Source: Oscillospiraceae bacterium
GTDB taxonomy: Bacteria; Bacillota; Clostridia; UBA1381; UBA9506
DNA length: 35,651 nt
Assembly: GCA_015068615.1 (NCBI GenBank)
Contig: SVKE01000001.1
Span: 106,679 to 142,329 of the forward strand
Reading direction: 5' to 3'
Part shown: positions 23,354 to 30,892 of the stretch, piece by piece
How positions within the stretch are numbered: the stretch's first letter is position 1
Layout of the letters: each line of letters opens with the position of its first letter
The notes under the pieces: model-generated
Database searches by the model: none
What the model saw: the letters and a program-made list of their open reading frames with translations, nothing else
What the model was told of the DNA's origin: nothing
Program-made: the position numbers and the translations under genes

Positions 23354-24538
23354 ATGTATTTATCAAAAAAGGCAAGTAGCATTCAGGCCTCAACAACGCT
23401 TGCGATTGATTCTAAGTTCAAGGCGATGCAGGCAGAGGGAATTGACGTGGTGGGCTTCGGCGCGGGAGAACCCGATTTTGACACCCCGGATTATATCAAG
23501 GAGGCAGCCATTAAGGCTATAGAGGACGGCAACACAAAATATACCCCTGCCGCCGGCACATTGGAGCTACGCAAAGCGGTTTGTGAGAAATTTCACCGTG
23601 AAAACGGCCTTCTGTATGAACCGTCTCAGATCGTGGTGAGCAATGGAGCCAAGCATTCCTTGGTTAATGCCTTTATGGCCATTTTAAACCCCGGAGATGA
23701 GGTTATCATTCCGGCGCCCTTCTGGGTCAGCTATCCCGAAATGGTAAAAATAGCTGATGGTGTGCCTGTGGTGATTCAAACGAAGGAATCGGATAACTTT
23801 AAAATAACAGCAGAGGAGCTGGAGGCAGCCATCACACCAAAAACCCGGGCTGTGGTGCTGAACAGCCCGTCTAACCCTACGGGCATGGTGTACACAAAAG
23901 AAGAGCTGTCTGCCCTTGCCAATGTAATTGTAACGCATGATTTATATGTGGTTTCCGATGAAATTTACGAGCACTTGATTTATGAGGGCAAGCACACAAG
24001 CATTGCCTCCTTTGGTGAAGAAATTAAGCAACGGACCATCATTATTAACGGCGTATCCAAGACCTACGCCATGACAGGCTGGCGCATCGGCTATGCCGCT
24101 GCATGCCCCGAGGTTGCCAAGGTGATGTCGAACCTTCAGTCTCACGCTACCTCAAACCCCAACTCCATTGCGCAGGTAGCCACAGTGGCGGCTCTCTCCG
24201 GAGGAGAAGAGGAAATCGCAAGGATGCGTAAGGCCTTTTCCGAGCGTCGTGATTACATGGTGGAGAGAATCAACTCCATTGATGGCGTATCCTGCAAAAT
24301 GCCCAACGGCGCTTTTTACGTTCTCATGAACATCAGCGCCTTAAAGGGACGGACGCTGGGCGGTAAGCTGATTGCGACCTCAGACGATTTTGCGGAGGCC
24401 TTTTTAAGCGGCGCAAAGGTGGCTGTGGTTCCCTGCAGCGGCTTTGGAAACGATGATTTTGTCCGCTGGTCGTATGCGACCTCCATGGAGAACATCCGGG
24501 AGGGAATGGATAGATTGGAGCGTTTTTTGCAGAAATAA
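23354..24538 (+). CDS. PLP-dependent aminotransferase, aspartate aminotransferase type
   Basis: A class I aminotransferase; the closest known type is the Firmicutes/Thermus aspartate aminotransferase, which interconverts aspartate and 2-oxoglutarate with oxaloacetate and glutamate. The substrate-binding NSPSNPTGMVY block is near residue 175. The PLP Schiff-base lysine is K236 in NGVSKTYAMTGWRIGY. The C-terminal Arg region (FVRWSYATS) is present. The length (394 aa) is normal. GGAGTGGG precedes ATG 23354. A small hairpin (GCGGA-ACTG-TCCGC, 23322-23335) lies in the spacer. A terminator follows at 24656-24690. Related enzymes act on other amino acids, so the substrate is inferred. Confidence 0.9.
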   Translation: MYLSKKASSIQASTTLAIDSKFKAMQAEGIDVVGFGAGEPDFDTPDYIKEAAIKAIEDGNTKYTPAAGTLELRKAVCEKFHRENGLLYEPSQIVVSNGAKHSLVNAFMAILNPGDEVIIPAPFWVSYPEMVKIADGVPVVIQTKESDNFKITAEELEAAITPKTRAVVLNSPSNPTGMVYTKEELSALANVIVTHDLYVVSDEIYEHLIYEGKHTSIASFGEEIKQRTIIINGVSKTYAMTGWRIGYAAACPEVAKVMSNLQSHATSNPNSIAQVATVAALSGGEEEIARMRKAFSERRDYMVERINSIDGVSCKMPNGAFYVLMNISALKGRTLGGKLIATSDDFAEAFLSGAKVAVVPCSGFGNDDFVRWSYATSMENIREGMDRLERFLQK

Positions 24539-24655
24539 AAATCTGCCTTGGATACTACAAAAGATGAAAAAATATGGGAGAAGGCTCTGGCGTTTTGCTG
24601 GCATCAATATAGCGGCACGGCAAAAAGAATAACCTACGTTCGGCGCCTCCTTCCC

Positions 24656-24690
24656 AAAAGGGCTGTGTCTTGTTGCGCAGCTCTTTTTTT
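24656..24690 (+). terminator. Terminator after the aminotransferase gene
   Basis: AAAAGGGCTGTG (24656-24667) pairs with CGCAGCTCTTTT (24676-24687), with two wobble pairs, followed by more T residues through 24690. The arm resembles the GGGGCTGTAGC terminators elsewhere in the window. I see no gene between 24539 and 24823. Confidence 0.75.
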
Positions 24691-24770
24691 GTGGGTAGAT
24701 ACAAGCTGACTGCTTGCTGGAAACTGTACAAAATGGACATGTGACGCCAAAAAGAGGGACCGAAAATGCA

Positions 24771-24800
24771 TTGACGCAGGAGAAAAATGTGTGGTAGAAT
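24771..24800 (+). promoter_or_regulatory. Promoter of the MFS-like gene
   Basis: TTGACG (24771-24776), 18 bases, TAGAAT (24795-24800), 23 bases before the start codon. Confidence 0.6.
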
Positions 24801-24823
24801 GGGTCATCCGGAGGTGATGGTAG

Positions 24824-26014
24824 ATGCATAATGAGGTGAAATATGGTTTTGTTAGTGCTATGTGGCCTATTTGTCTTTTATTTATCAATGGCACTATCCT
24901 GCAAGGCTTTATGCTGGAAAGCGGGATAACCGAGGAACGGGTGCAGACTTTTGTCTCTGTTATGCAGATTATACAGTGTGCCGCAACGGTTTTGCTTTCA
25001 CGCAAACTGGAACGAGTTAACCATCTCATTAAGACTTCGGCCTTCAACTATTTTTTACACCTTCCTATGCTGATGGCGCTGGGCACCTTTTGCCTGCTTC
25101 CGGAGCTGGATGCGGCCTATAAGCTTATGATTCTGTTTATATTTGGTGCCGTCTCTAATGTGGCTATAGGTATATCTAACACTCTTACATACAAGATGCC
25201 GTACCACATTATAGACATGAGATATTATGGCCGTCTGGTGTCTAACGCCGGGATTATGGCAGGGATAAGCGGTATTTTATTCTCAAGTCTGTTTTCAGCC
25301 GGAATCAATCGTGGAGAATACTTTTCGGTGATGCTCTTCTTTATTGCTCTAGTTGTTATGATGACGATTTCCTGCAGTCTGACCGAATTTTCCTATCAAG
25401 AGACGGGGAAGAGTGCAACAGGTGCAAGGCGTGTGGACTTAAAGACATCCCTTCTGCGTTATAAGCCTTTTATACACATGATGCTTCCCAATGTGTTACG
25501 AGGCTTTTGCATGGGAATTGTCAACCTGACGGTTACCATAGGATACTATTTTGAAATCTTAGACAGCGTTACGGTCGGTTATGTGGTGGCAATTACCAAT
25601 GTTGCTGCGATGGCGGGCTATCTTGTATATGGCCGCCTGTCTATGCGTCAGGCAGATGGCAAGCTGATTCTGGCATGTAGCGTGGTTGCATGTATTGGCC
25701 TATCCTTCATGCTGGTGAATAAAAACGTATGGATTTTTTTAATTTGTTATGGCTTTATTTACTCTGCTTTTAATCTAGTTAATGTTGCTGTGCCGGCGGC
25801 CATCACACGCATGGTGGAGTATGGTATTTTGGGGCGTTTTACGGCCGGGCGTATGATGCTGCATGTTGCAGGAGGCGCGCTTTCTGGATTGGTGTGTGTG
25901 CCGATGCTACGTATGCTTGGCGGCGTTTTAACCATGATTATTATAGGCGTGCTCCAGTTGATAGCGGGTGCGGGATATTATATATGTGTAAAAAGGTACA
26001 GATTAACAGAATAA
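24824..26014 (+). CDS. Multi-pass membrane protein, MFS-like transporter
   Basis: A 396-aa very hydrophobic protein with about 12 predicted membrane segments, as in the major facilitator superfamily. A charged central loop (SATGARRVDLKTSLLRYK, about residues 197-214) separates two halves. I recognise no substrate-specific motif and cannot name a substrate. ATG 24824 has AGGTGAT five bases upstream and a promoter at 24771-24800. It is a single-gene unit, with a terminator before it and a large hairpin after it (26064-26100), facing the convergent tadA. The superfamily call rests on hydropathy, length and general character. Confidence 0.65.
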   Translation: MHNEVKYGFVSAMWPICLLFINGTILQGFMLESGITEERVQTFVSVMQIIQCAATVLLSRKLERVNHLIKTSAFNYFLHLPMLMALGTFCLLPELDAAYKLMILFIFGAVSNVAIGISNTLTYKMPYHIIDMRYYGRLVSNAGIMAGISGILFSSLFSAGINRGEYFSVMLFFIALVVMMTISCSLTEFSYQETGKSATGARRVDLKTSLLRYKPFIHMMLPNVLRGFCMGIVNLTVTIGYYFEILDSVTVGYVVAITNVAAMAGYLVYGRLSMRQADGKLILACSVVACIGLSFMLVNKNVWIFLICYGFIYSAFNLVNVAVPAAITRMVEYGILGRFTAGRMMLHVAGGALSGLVCVPMLRMLGGVLTMIIIGVLQLIAGAGYYICVKRYRLTE

Positions 26015-26063
26015 AAAGAGGGTAGAGCAAATGGTCCAATTCGCGTCATTTTCTGTCCACTCC

Positions 26064-26100
26064 CACAATGGGCTGCCACAAAATGTGGCAGCCCATTGTG
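26064..26100. terminator. 17-bp perfect hairpin between convergent genes
   Basis: CACAATGGGCTGCCACA (26064-26080) and TGTGGCAGCCCATTGTG (26084-26100) pair perfectly around an AAA loop. It lies between the MFS-like gene and the oppositely oriented tadA, so it probably blocks transcription both ways. There is no T-tract on either strand, which is unusual for an intrinsic terminator. Confidence 0.65.
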
Positions 26101-26123
26101 CATTGTAGGGAAATATTCTGCTG

Positions 26124-26555
26124 TTATTTGCGTAACGATTGAAAAAAATCAGTCAGAAGTGTACTACACGCACCTTCCATAATGCCCCCATAAACCTCTA
26201 CAGGGCTTCTTGAGAGCAAATCCGTTTTGCCGCCGCAAGCGCCTGCTACCGGGTCATAAGCCCCGAAATAGACGCGATCCGGCCGGGCTAATAAAATGGC
26301 GCCGGCGCACATGGGGCATGGCTCCAGAGTGACGTATAAGGAGCAGCCGGTAAGACGCCTCGTGCCTATGGTAGTGAGAGCCCTTTGGAGCACCAAAAGC
26401 TCTGCGTGAGCCAAAGGGTCATTTTGCTTTTCTGTCAGGTTGTGGGCCCGGAGAAGGATGCGTTGCTCCTTAACCAAAACGGCGCCAACGGGCACCTCGC
26501 CTAAAGCAGCCGCTTTTTTAGCCTCTATGAGTGCTTCTTGCATATATGGATTCAT
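26124..26555 (-). CDS. tadA: tRNA-specific adenosine deaminase TadA
   Basis: TadA deaminates adenosine 34 to inosine in the anticodon of tRNA-Arg(ACG), allowing it to read several arginine codons. The zinc site is visible as H50-A-E52 in DPLAHAELL, with the catalytic Glu, and C80-x2-C83 in LEPCPMCAGA. The length (143 aa) is typical. The start overlaps the stop of the upstream methyltransferase gene by four bases, so the two are coupled and share the promoter at 27363-27391. Its 3' end faces the MFS-like gene. Confidence 0.95.
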   Translation of the reverse strand: MNPYMQEALIEAKKAAALGEVPVGAVLVKEQRILLRAHNLTEKQNDPLAHAELLVLQRALTTIGTRRLTGCSLYVTLEPCPMCAGAILLARPDRVYFGAYDPVAGACGGKTDLLSRSPVEVYGGIMEGACSTLLTDFFQSLRK

Positions 26556-27328
26556 GAGAGCCTCCCGGCATTTGCCTCATACATTAAAATAGCGGCGGCA
26601 GCGGCTACATTTAGAGATTCCGCGCTGCCGGCCATGGGGATTTTCACGACCACATCGGCTACATCGAGCACCGGCTTTGATACGCCTGCTGCCTCATTTC
26701 CGACAACCAAAATGCAGTTTTCCTGCAGCGTAAGGGCTGAAAGAGAAATGCTATTATCCGTTAGAGCAGAGACGACCAGCTGAAAGCCCTGCTTTTGGAG
26801 AACTGCCAGCGTATCGGTGTTAAGACCGGTATACAGACGGATGTGGAACAGTGAGCCCATGGTAGAGCGCACCAGCTTTGGCGTAAACGGGTCAACAGAT
26901 AAATCCGAGAGCATCACACCGTCAAAGCCCAGCGCGTCTGCCGAGCGGATGATAGAGCCGAGATTGCCCGGGTCGCGCACCCGGTCGCAAAGGACGTAAC
27001 GTCCGCTACTGGGGAGGGGTGGTGCATCGGGCAGGGCGCAGGTACACAAAATGCCCTGCGGCGTTTTTGTGTCTGCGATTTTAGCAAAGATATGGGGCGG
27101 GACCTTATACATGGGCAGGCTATCGGACAAGGCAGATAAGGCGGGGGGCAGTGTATAATCGGCAGATGCAATGACGGCGGTCAGCCTGTAGGGCGAATCC
27201 AGTGCCCAGAGCACCGAAAGCTCACCCTCGACCAAAAATTCCCCCAGACGCTCCCGATATTTTTTTTCCTTTAAGCTGGCTGCCTGCTTGACCACCTTAT
27301 GGTCAGCCCGTGTAATTTCATGGAGCAT
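26552..27328 (-). CDS. TrmH/SpoU family RNA 2'-O-methyltransferase (RlmB-like)
   Basis: A knotted (SPOUT) methyltransferase that methylates a ribose 2'-OH in rRNA or tRNA with SAM. The N-terminal region (ITRADHKVVKQAASLKEKKY) is the substrate-binding SpoU-sub domain. The three family motifs follow: DRVRDPGNLGSIIRSADALG, VVGNEAAGVS, and IPMAGSAESLNVAAAAAI. The length (258 aa) fits. ATG 27328 has GGGAGGG just upstream on the minus strand. It is the first gene of a two-gene unit with tadA, so both products modify RNA. The exact target base cannot be assigned. Confidence 0.9.
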   Translation of the reverse strand: MLHEITRADHKVVKQAASLKEKKYRERLGEFLVEGELSVLWALDSPYRLTAVIASADYTLPPALSALSDSLPMYKVPPHIFAKIADTKTPQGILCTCALPDAPPLPSSGRYVLCDRVRDPGNLGSIIRSADALGFDGVMLSDLSVDPFTPKLVRSTMGSLFHIRLYTGLNTDTLAVLQKQGFQLVVSALTDNSISLSALTLQENCILVVGNEAAGVSKPVLDVADVVVKIPMAGSAESLNVAAAAAILMYEANAGRLS

Positions 27329-27362
27329 AATATCCCTCCCGTTTTATGCAAGGTTTTGTTTT

Positions 27363-27391
27363 ATTTTACCACAAGAGAGAAAAAATTTCAA
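27363..27391 (-). promoter_or_regulatory. Promoter for the methyltransferase-tadA unit
   Basis: On the minus strand, TTGAAA (27391-27386), 17 bases, TAAAAT (27368-27363). It lies back to back with the plus-strand promoter at 27410-27438. Confidence 0.6.
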
Positions 27392-27409
27392 CGGAATCAG
27401 CTATTTTAG

Positions 27410-27438
27410 TTGATTTCGTTTTTTTAATATGGTATAAC
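27410..27438 (+). promoter_or_regulatory. Promoter for the DUF4364-trxB unit
   Basis: TTGATT (27410-27415), 17 bases, TATAAC (27433-27438), 30 bases before the DUF4364 start. The two divergent -35 elements are only 18 bases apart. Confidence 0.6.
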
Positions 27439-27468
27439 TATAGATGAATATATCGTAAGGAGCCGAGT

Positions 27469-28035
27469 ATGAAAAAGAATATTTGGGAAAACGTATATTA
27501 TAGATTAAAAGATCCGGTTGAAATTAAGCTGGCGGTGCTCTATGTGATTTTCTACGCGGACATTCCGGTCAGCGATGTGGAGCTCAAGCACTGCATGCTG
27601 GAGGGAACAAGCGTGGATTTTCTGCTGCTATGTGATGTGATTGAGCAGCTTTTAGAGGAAAACCACATCAAAACGGTTTGGCGCGATGAGGCAGATAAAT
27701 ATGTGCTGACGCCTTCGGGAGAGGACATGATTTCCATGTTTGAAAACAAGCTGCTTGTCAGTGTAAAAAGTAGCCTGAAGGCCTCGGTGGATGCGTATTA
27801 TAAAAACGAGTCCACCAGGAAGTCCATCCGCTGTGATTTGGTGCCCCTGGCAGAGAACAGCTTTCAGGTGAACCTGGAGCTTAAGGAGGGTAAGCATTCT
27901 CTGTTTACGCTGGCGCTATTTGCCGGCAGCAAGGAGAGAGCGCTTGTTATGTGCCGACGTTTTCGGGAAAATCCCTATGGCTTTTATGAGTCCATTTCGG
28001 ACTTTTTGGTGCGTGAAGCAGACAAGGAGGCGTAA
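27469..28035 (+). CDS. DUF4364 family protein, winged-helix-like
   Basis: A 188-aa protein of the DUF4364 family, common in Clostridia and of unknown function. Residues about 15-90 have the pattern of a winged-helix DNA-binding domain (LAVLYVIFYADIPVSDVELKH, then a VIEQLLEENHIKTV helix and a DKYVLTPSGEDMI wing). A second alpha/beta domain follows. AAGGAG before ATG 27469 is a good ribosome binding site. It precedes trxB by 6 bases, with the trxB ribosome binding site inside its last codons. The pair may therefore be one transcript. A regulatory role is inferred only from the fold pattern. Confidence 0.82.
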   Translation: MKKNIWENVYYRLKDPVEIKLAVLYVIFYADIPVSDVELKHCMLEGTSVDFLLLCDVIEQLLEENHIKTVWRDEADKYVLTPSGEDMISMFENKLLVSVKSSLKASVDAYYKNESTRKSIRCDLVPLAENSFQVNLELKEGKHSLFTLALFAGSKERALVMCRRFRENPYGFYESISDFLVREADKEA

Positions 28036-28041
28036 TTTGGC

Positions 28042-28947
28042 ATGCTGGATTTAATGATTGTAGGCGGCGGTCCGGCGGGAATGAATGCGGCGCTATATGC
28101 AGCAAGAGCCGGTCTAAGCTGTGTTTTGTTTGAAAAAATGTTTGCAGGCGGCCAGATGGCAACCACCTCACTGCTTGAAAACTACATTGGTTTCCCCGGG
28201 GGCGTGGATGCGGTGACGCTGGCCATGAGCATGAGCCAGCAGGCGACAGATGCCGGCGCGGAGATTCGATATGAGGAAATTTATGCTCTTTCGCTTGCAG
28301 GTGCGGTGAAGCAGGCCACAACTGCAAAGGAGACGGTAGAGGCGCGCAGCGTCATCTTATGTATGGGTGCCAGCCCGCGTCTTTTAGGTGTACCCGGTGA
28401 GGAGCGTCTGCGCGGGCACGGCGTATCGTACTGTGCCACCTGTGATGGTGCGTTGTATAAGGGGAAAACCGTGGCTGTGGTAGGCGGCGGCGATACGGCG
28501 CTGGAGGATGCCATATTTTTATCCAGGTTTGCAAAGCAGGTATATCTGATTCACAGACGTGACAGCTTCCGTGCTGTGCGAGCCCAGCAGGAAAAAGTGA
28601 AAAAGCTTTCCAATGTCAGCATGATGCTTGACAGTGTGGTGACGGAGATTATGGGTGAGCATGAGGTCAGCGGGTTGCGTGTGAGGCAGGTGAAAACAGA
28701 GGTAGAGACAAGCATCTCTGTGGATGGTCTTTTTATTGCGGTGGGCACAAATCCCAATACGGCGCTCATCGGGGAGCAACTGCCGCTTGAGGCGGGCTAT
28801 GTGGTGACGGACGAGGAAATGAAAACGGCCATTCCCGGCGTTTTTGCGGCCGGTGATTTGCGGAAAAAGCCACTCCGTCAGGTGATTACGGCAGCGGCAG
28901 ACGGTGCGGTTGCTGCGGTTTCTGCGCTAAGATATATAGAGGAATAA
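28042..28947 (+). CDS. trxB: Thioredoxin reductase
   Basis: A flavoprotein that passes electrons from NADPH to thioredoxin. The FAD-binding loop GGGPAG is at residues 8-13, and the redox-active CATC at 131-134. A second dinucleotide-binding loop (VVGGGDTALED) follows, then the HRRDSFR stretch expected for NADPH binding. The terminal FAD motif GVFAAGDLRKKPLRQVITAAADGAVAA is present. The length (301 aa) is on the short side of normal. AAGGAGG lies upstream in the DUF4364 gene. No thioredoxin gene is nearby. A bidirectional terminator separates it from convergent murA. Confidence 0.94.
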   Translation: MLDLMIVGGGPAGMNAALYAARAGLSCVLFEKMFAGGQMATTSLLENYIGFPGGVDAVTLAMSMSQQATDAGAEIRYEEIYALSLAGAVKQATTAKETVEARSVILCMGASPRLLGVPGEERLRGHGVSYCATCDGALYKGKTVAVVGGGDTALEDAIFLSRFAKQVYLIHRRDSFRAVRAQQEKVKKLSNVSMMLDSVVTEIMGEHEVSGLRVRQVKTEVETSISVDGLFIAVGTNPNTALIGEQLPLEAGYVVTDEEMKTAIPGVFAAGDLRKKPLRQVITAAADGAVAAVSALRYIEE

Positions 28948-29013
28948 GAGCGCAGGGGTGTCTCTTTGACAAAGAAGGATGTATAAAAATTCCGTGGGGG
29001 CGGATGCTCACAT

Positions 29014-29065
29014 ACGCCCGAGGGCGTCTAAAGAGGGGCTGTAGCTTTTGCTACAGCCCCTTTTT
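29014..29065. terminator. Bidirectional terminator between trxB and murA, with an extra hairpin
   Basis: GGGGCTGTAGC (29035-29045) pairs perfectly with GCTACAGCCCC (29050-29060) around TTTT, followed by TTTTT that abuts the murA stop codon. Just before it ACGCC-CGAG-GGCGT (29014-29027) forms a second hairpin. The main arm is identical to the two copies after ribF. Confidence 0.88.
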
Positions 29066-30330
29066 CAGTTATCGGTTATTCGGATGATTTGTGCTCCCAA
29101 GGTGCGCAGCTTTTCGTCCAGCCGGTCATATCCTCGTTCAATGTGGTAAATATCCGAAATCTCCGTATCCCCCCGGGCGGCGAGGCCGGCAATGACGAGT
29201 GCAGCTCCGGCTCGTAAATCCGTGGCCTTAACCTTTGCGCCGGAAAGAGATGACTTGCCCTCTATCACGGCACTTCTCCCGGCTACCTTAATGGAGGCGC
29301 CCATGCGATTTAACTCCGGCGCATGCATAAAGCGATTTTCAAAAATGGTCTCGGTGACGATGCCCGTTCCCTGTGAAATGGTTAAAAGGGCGGTCATTTG
29401 GGCCTGCATGTCGGTTGGAAAGCCGGGGAAGGGCAAGGTTTTAATATCCACCGAGCGAGGGTCGCCGTTGCCTTTTATGGTAATCGCTTCTTCATCAACT
29501 GTCAGCGAAAGATCCATCTCTGTCAGCTTGGCGGTGAGCGGCTTCAGGTAATCCGGCAGAATGTTTTTCACAGTCACGCATCCTCCGGTGGCCGCCGCTG
29601 CAGCCAAAAAGGTGCCGGCCTCAATTCTGTCAGAAATTATGGTATATTGGGTGGGTACAAGACAATTCACGCCTTTGATTTTAATGGTATCTGTTCCGGC
29701 GCCGGTAATTTTTGCACCCATGCTGCACAAAAAATTAGCAAGATCGACAATCTCCGGCTCCACAGCCGCATTTTCTATAAAGCTTTCTCCCTCGGCCAGA
29801 ACGGCCGCACACATGATGTTTTCTGTGGCGCCGACACTGGGAAAATCCAGATAGATTTTTGCACCATAGAGGCGATCGGCGCGGGCAATGACAGAGCCCT
29901 GCGTATTCCGGATGTCTGCCCCCAAGGCGGCGAGGCCTTTTACATGCAGGTCAATGGGGCGTGTGCCGATGGGACAGCCGCCGGGCAGAGCAATGCTTGC
30001 GTTGCCGGTTTTTGCTAAAAGTGGCCCCATTACTAAAAAGGAGCCGCGGAGCCGGCCGGCCAGCTGATAGGGAACAGCGTTGCGGGAGAGGTGCGTGGGG
30101 TCAACCATAACAGAGCTTCCGTCCGGCTTTGTGACACTGCAGCCGAGCTCGGATAAAATCTCGCACATAACCATGATATCTGTCAGTTGCGGTATGTTAC
30201 GGAGTGTGCAGCAGCCGTCAGCAAGGAGCGTGGCCGCCAGAATGGGCAGCGCGGCATTTTTGGATCCGGAGATGGTGACGGTGCCCTCCAGCGGTTTTTG
30301 TCCCCGGATAACAAATTTTTTCACGCTCAT
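29065..30330 (-). CDS. murA: UDP-N-acetylglucosamine 1-carboxyvinyltransferase
   Basis: MurA adds enolpyruvate from PEP to UDP-GlcNAc, the first committed step of peptidoglycan synthesis, in the cytoplasm. The N-terminal SGSKNAALPILAATLLADG block and the catalytic Cys119 in PGGCPIGTRPIDLH are present; this Cys is the residue alkylated by fosfomycin. The length (421 aa) is normal. AAAGGAAG precedes the ATG on the minus strand. Firmicutes often carry two MurA paralogues; whether a second exists is outside this window. Its stop codon touches the terminator shared with trxB. Confidence 0.97.
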   Translation of the reverse strand: MSVKKFVIRGQKPLEGTVTISGSKNAALPILAATLLADGCCTLRNIPQLTDIMVMCEILSELGCSVTKPDGSSVMVDPTHLSRNAVPYQLAGRLRGSFLVMGPLLAKTGNASIALPGGCPIGTRPIDLHVKGLAALGADIRNTQGSVIARADRLYGAKIYLDFPSVGATENIMCAAVLAEGESFIENAAVEPEIVDLANFLCSMGAKITGAGTDTIKIKGVNCLVPTQYTIISDRIEAGTFLAAAAATGGCVTVKNILPDYLKPLTAKLTEMDLSLTVDEEAITIKGNGDPRSVDIKTLPFPGFPTDMQAQMTALLTISQGTGIVTETIFENRFMHAPELNRMGASIKVAGRSAVIEGKSSLSGAKVKATDLRAGAALVIAGLAARGDTEISDIYHIERGYDRLDEKLRTLGAQIIRITDN

Positions 30331-30418
30331 CGACTTCCTTTCGCATTTTCGTTTCTCTCATTGTTCAGTATTGCCGCTTTTTTTGTTTACATGCAATACA
30401 AAAAATGATAAGAATGGA

Positions 30419-30447
30419 TTGTTTTTTATAATGAAAAAGAGTATAAT
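30419..30447 (+). promoter_or_regulatory. Promoter of the zinc-ribbon protein gene
   Basis: TTGTTT (30419-30424), 17 bases, TATAAT (30442-30447), 45 bases before the start codon. It lies in the spacer between the divergent murA and zinc-ribbon genes. Confidence 0.7.
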
Positions 30448-30492
30448 AATACTAGAAACAAAAAATCTTTTTATGGAAAGGAGAAAACGGAC

Positions 30493-30843
30493 ATGGAAAA
30501 ATTTTTATCTGATTTAAAGCAAACGGTGAACAGCGCTGTAAAAAAATCCGGTGAGCTGGTAGAGGTTACCAAGCTGAAAATGGCTGCCGGAGATACGAAG
30601 CGCGAGCTTCAGACACAGTTTATAAAGCTTGGCGAATTGGTTTATTTAACTGCGAAAAGTGACGAACCTCAGGAGAGCGGTGCAGAGGAAATTATCGCCA
30701 AAATTGATGAACTAAAGGAAACGCTGCGTCAGCAGGAGACTCACATTGCAGATTTGACCTCGAAGAAGGTTTGTCCCGGTTGCGGGAAAATGAGCGAGGA
30801 CACTGCCAGCTTTTGTGCAGCCTGCGGGGAGAAATTTGTCTAA
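30493..30843 (+). CDS. Small coiled-coil protein with C-terminal zinc ribbon
   Basis: A 116-aa protein of unknown function. Residues about 1-90 are strongly helical and charged with coiled-coil character (LKQTVNSAVKKSGELVEVTK, then an EEIIAKIDELKETLRQQETH stretch). The last 25 residues form a zinc ribbon with C94, C97, C108 and C111 (CPGCGK and CAACGE). There is no signal peptide or membrane segment. GGAAAGGAG precedes ATG 30493. It is a single-gene unit with its own promoter, and a degraded hairpin follows. Similar short helix-plus-ribbon proteins are common in Clostridia; a scaffold or stress role is possible but not shown. Confidence 0.8.
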   Translation: MEKFLSDLKQTVNSAVKKSGELVEVTKLKMAAGDTKRELQTQFIKLGELVYLTAKSDEPQESGAEEIIAKIDELKETLRQQETHIADLTSKKVCPGCGKMSEDTASFCAACGEKFV

Positions 30844-30869
30844 GGGGCGCAGCAAAATGCTATAGCCCC
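30844..30869. terminator. Imperfect hairpin between convergent genes
   Basis: GGGGC (30844-30848) pairs with GCCCC (30865-30869) and AGCA (30851-30854) with TGCT (30858-30861), with an internal mismatch and no T-tract. It resembles a decayed copy of the GGGGCTGTAGC terminators. Confidence 0.5.
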
Positions 30870-30892
30870 CAGACCGTGATGGAAAAAGACAC

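Noticed and set aside
29398-30018. A 206-codon plus-strand ORF opposite murA
   Set aside because: It lies wholly inside murA, and its composition follows the opposite-strand codon bias; no independent evidence.
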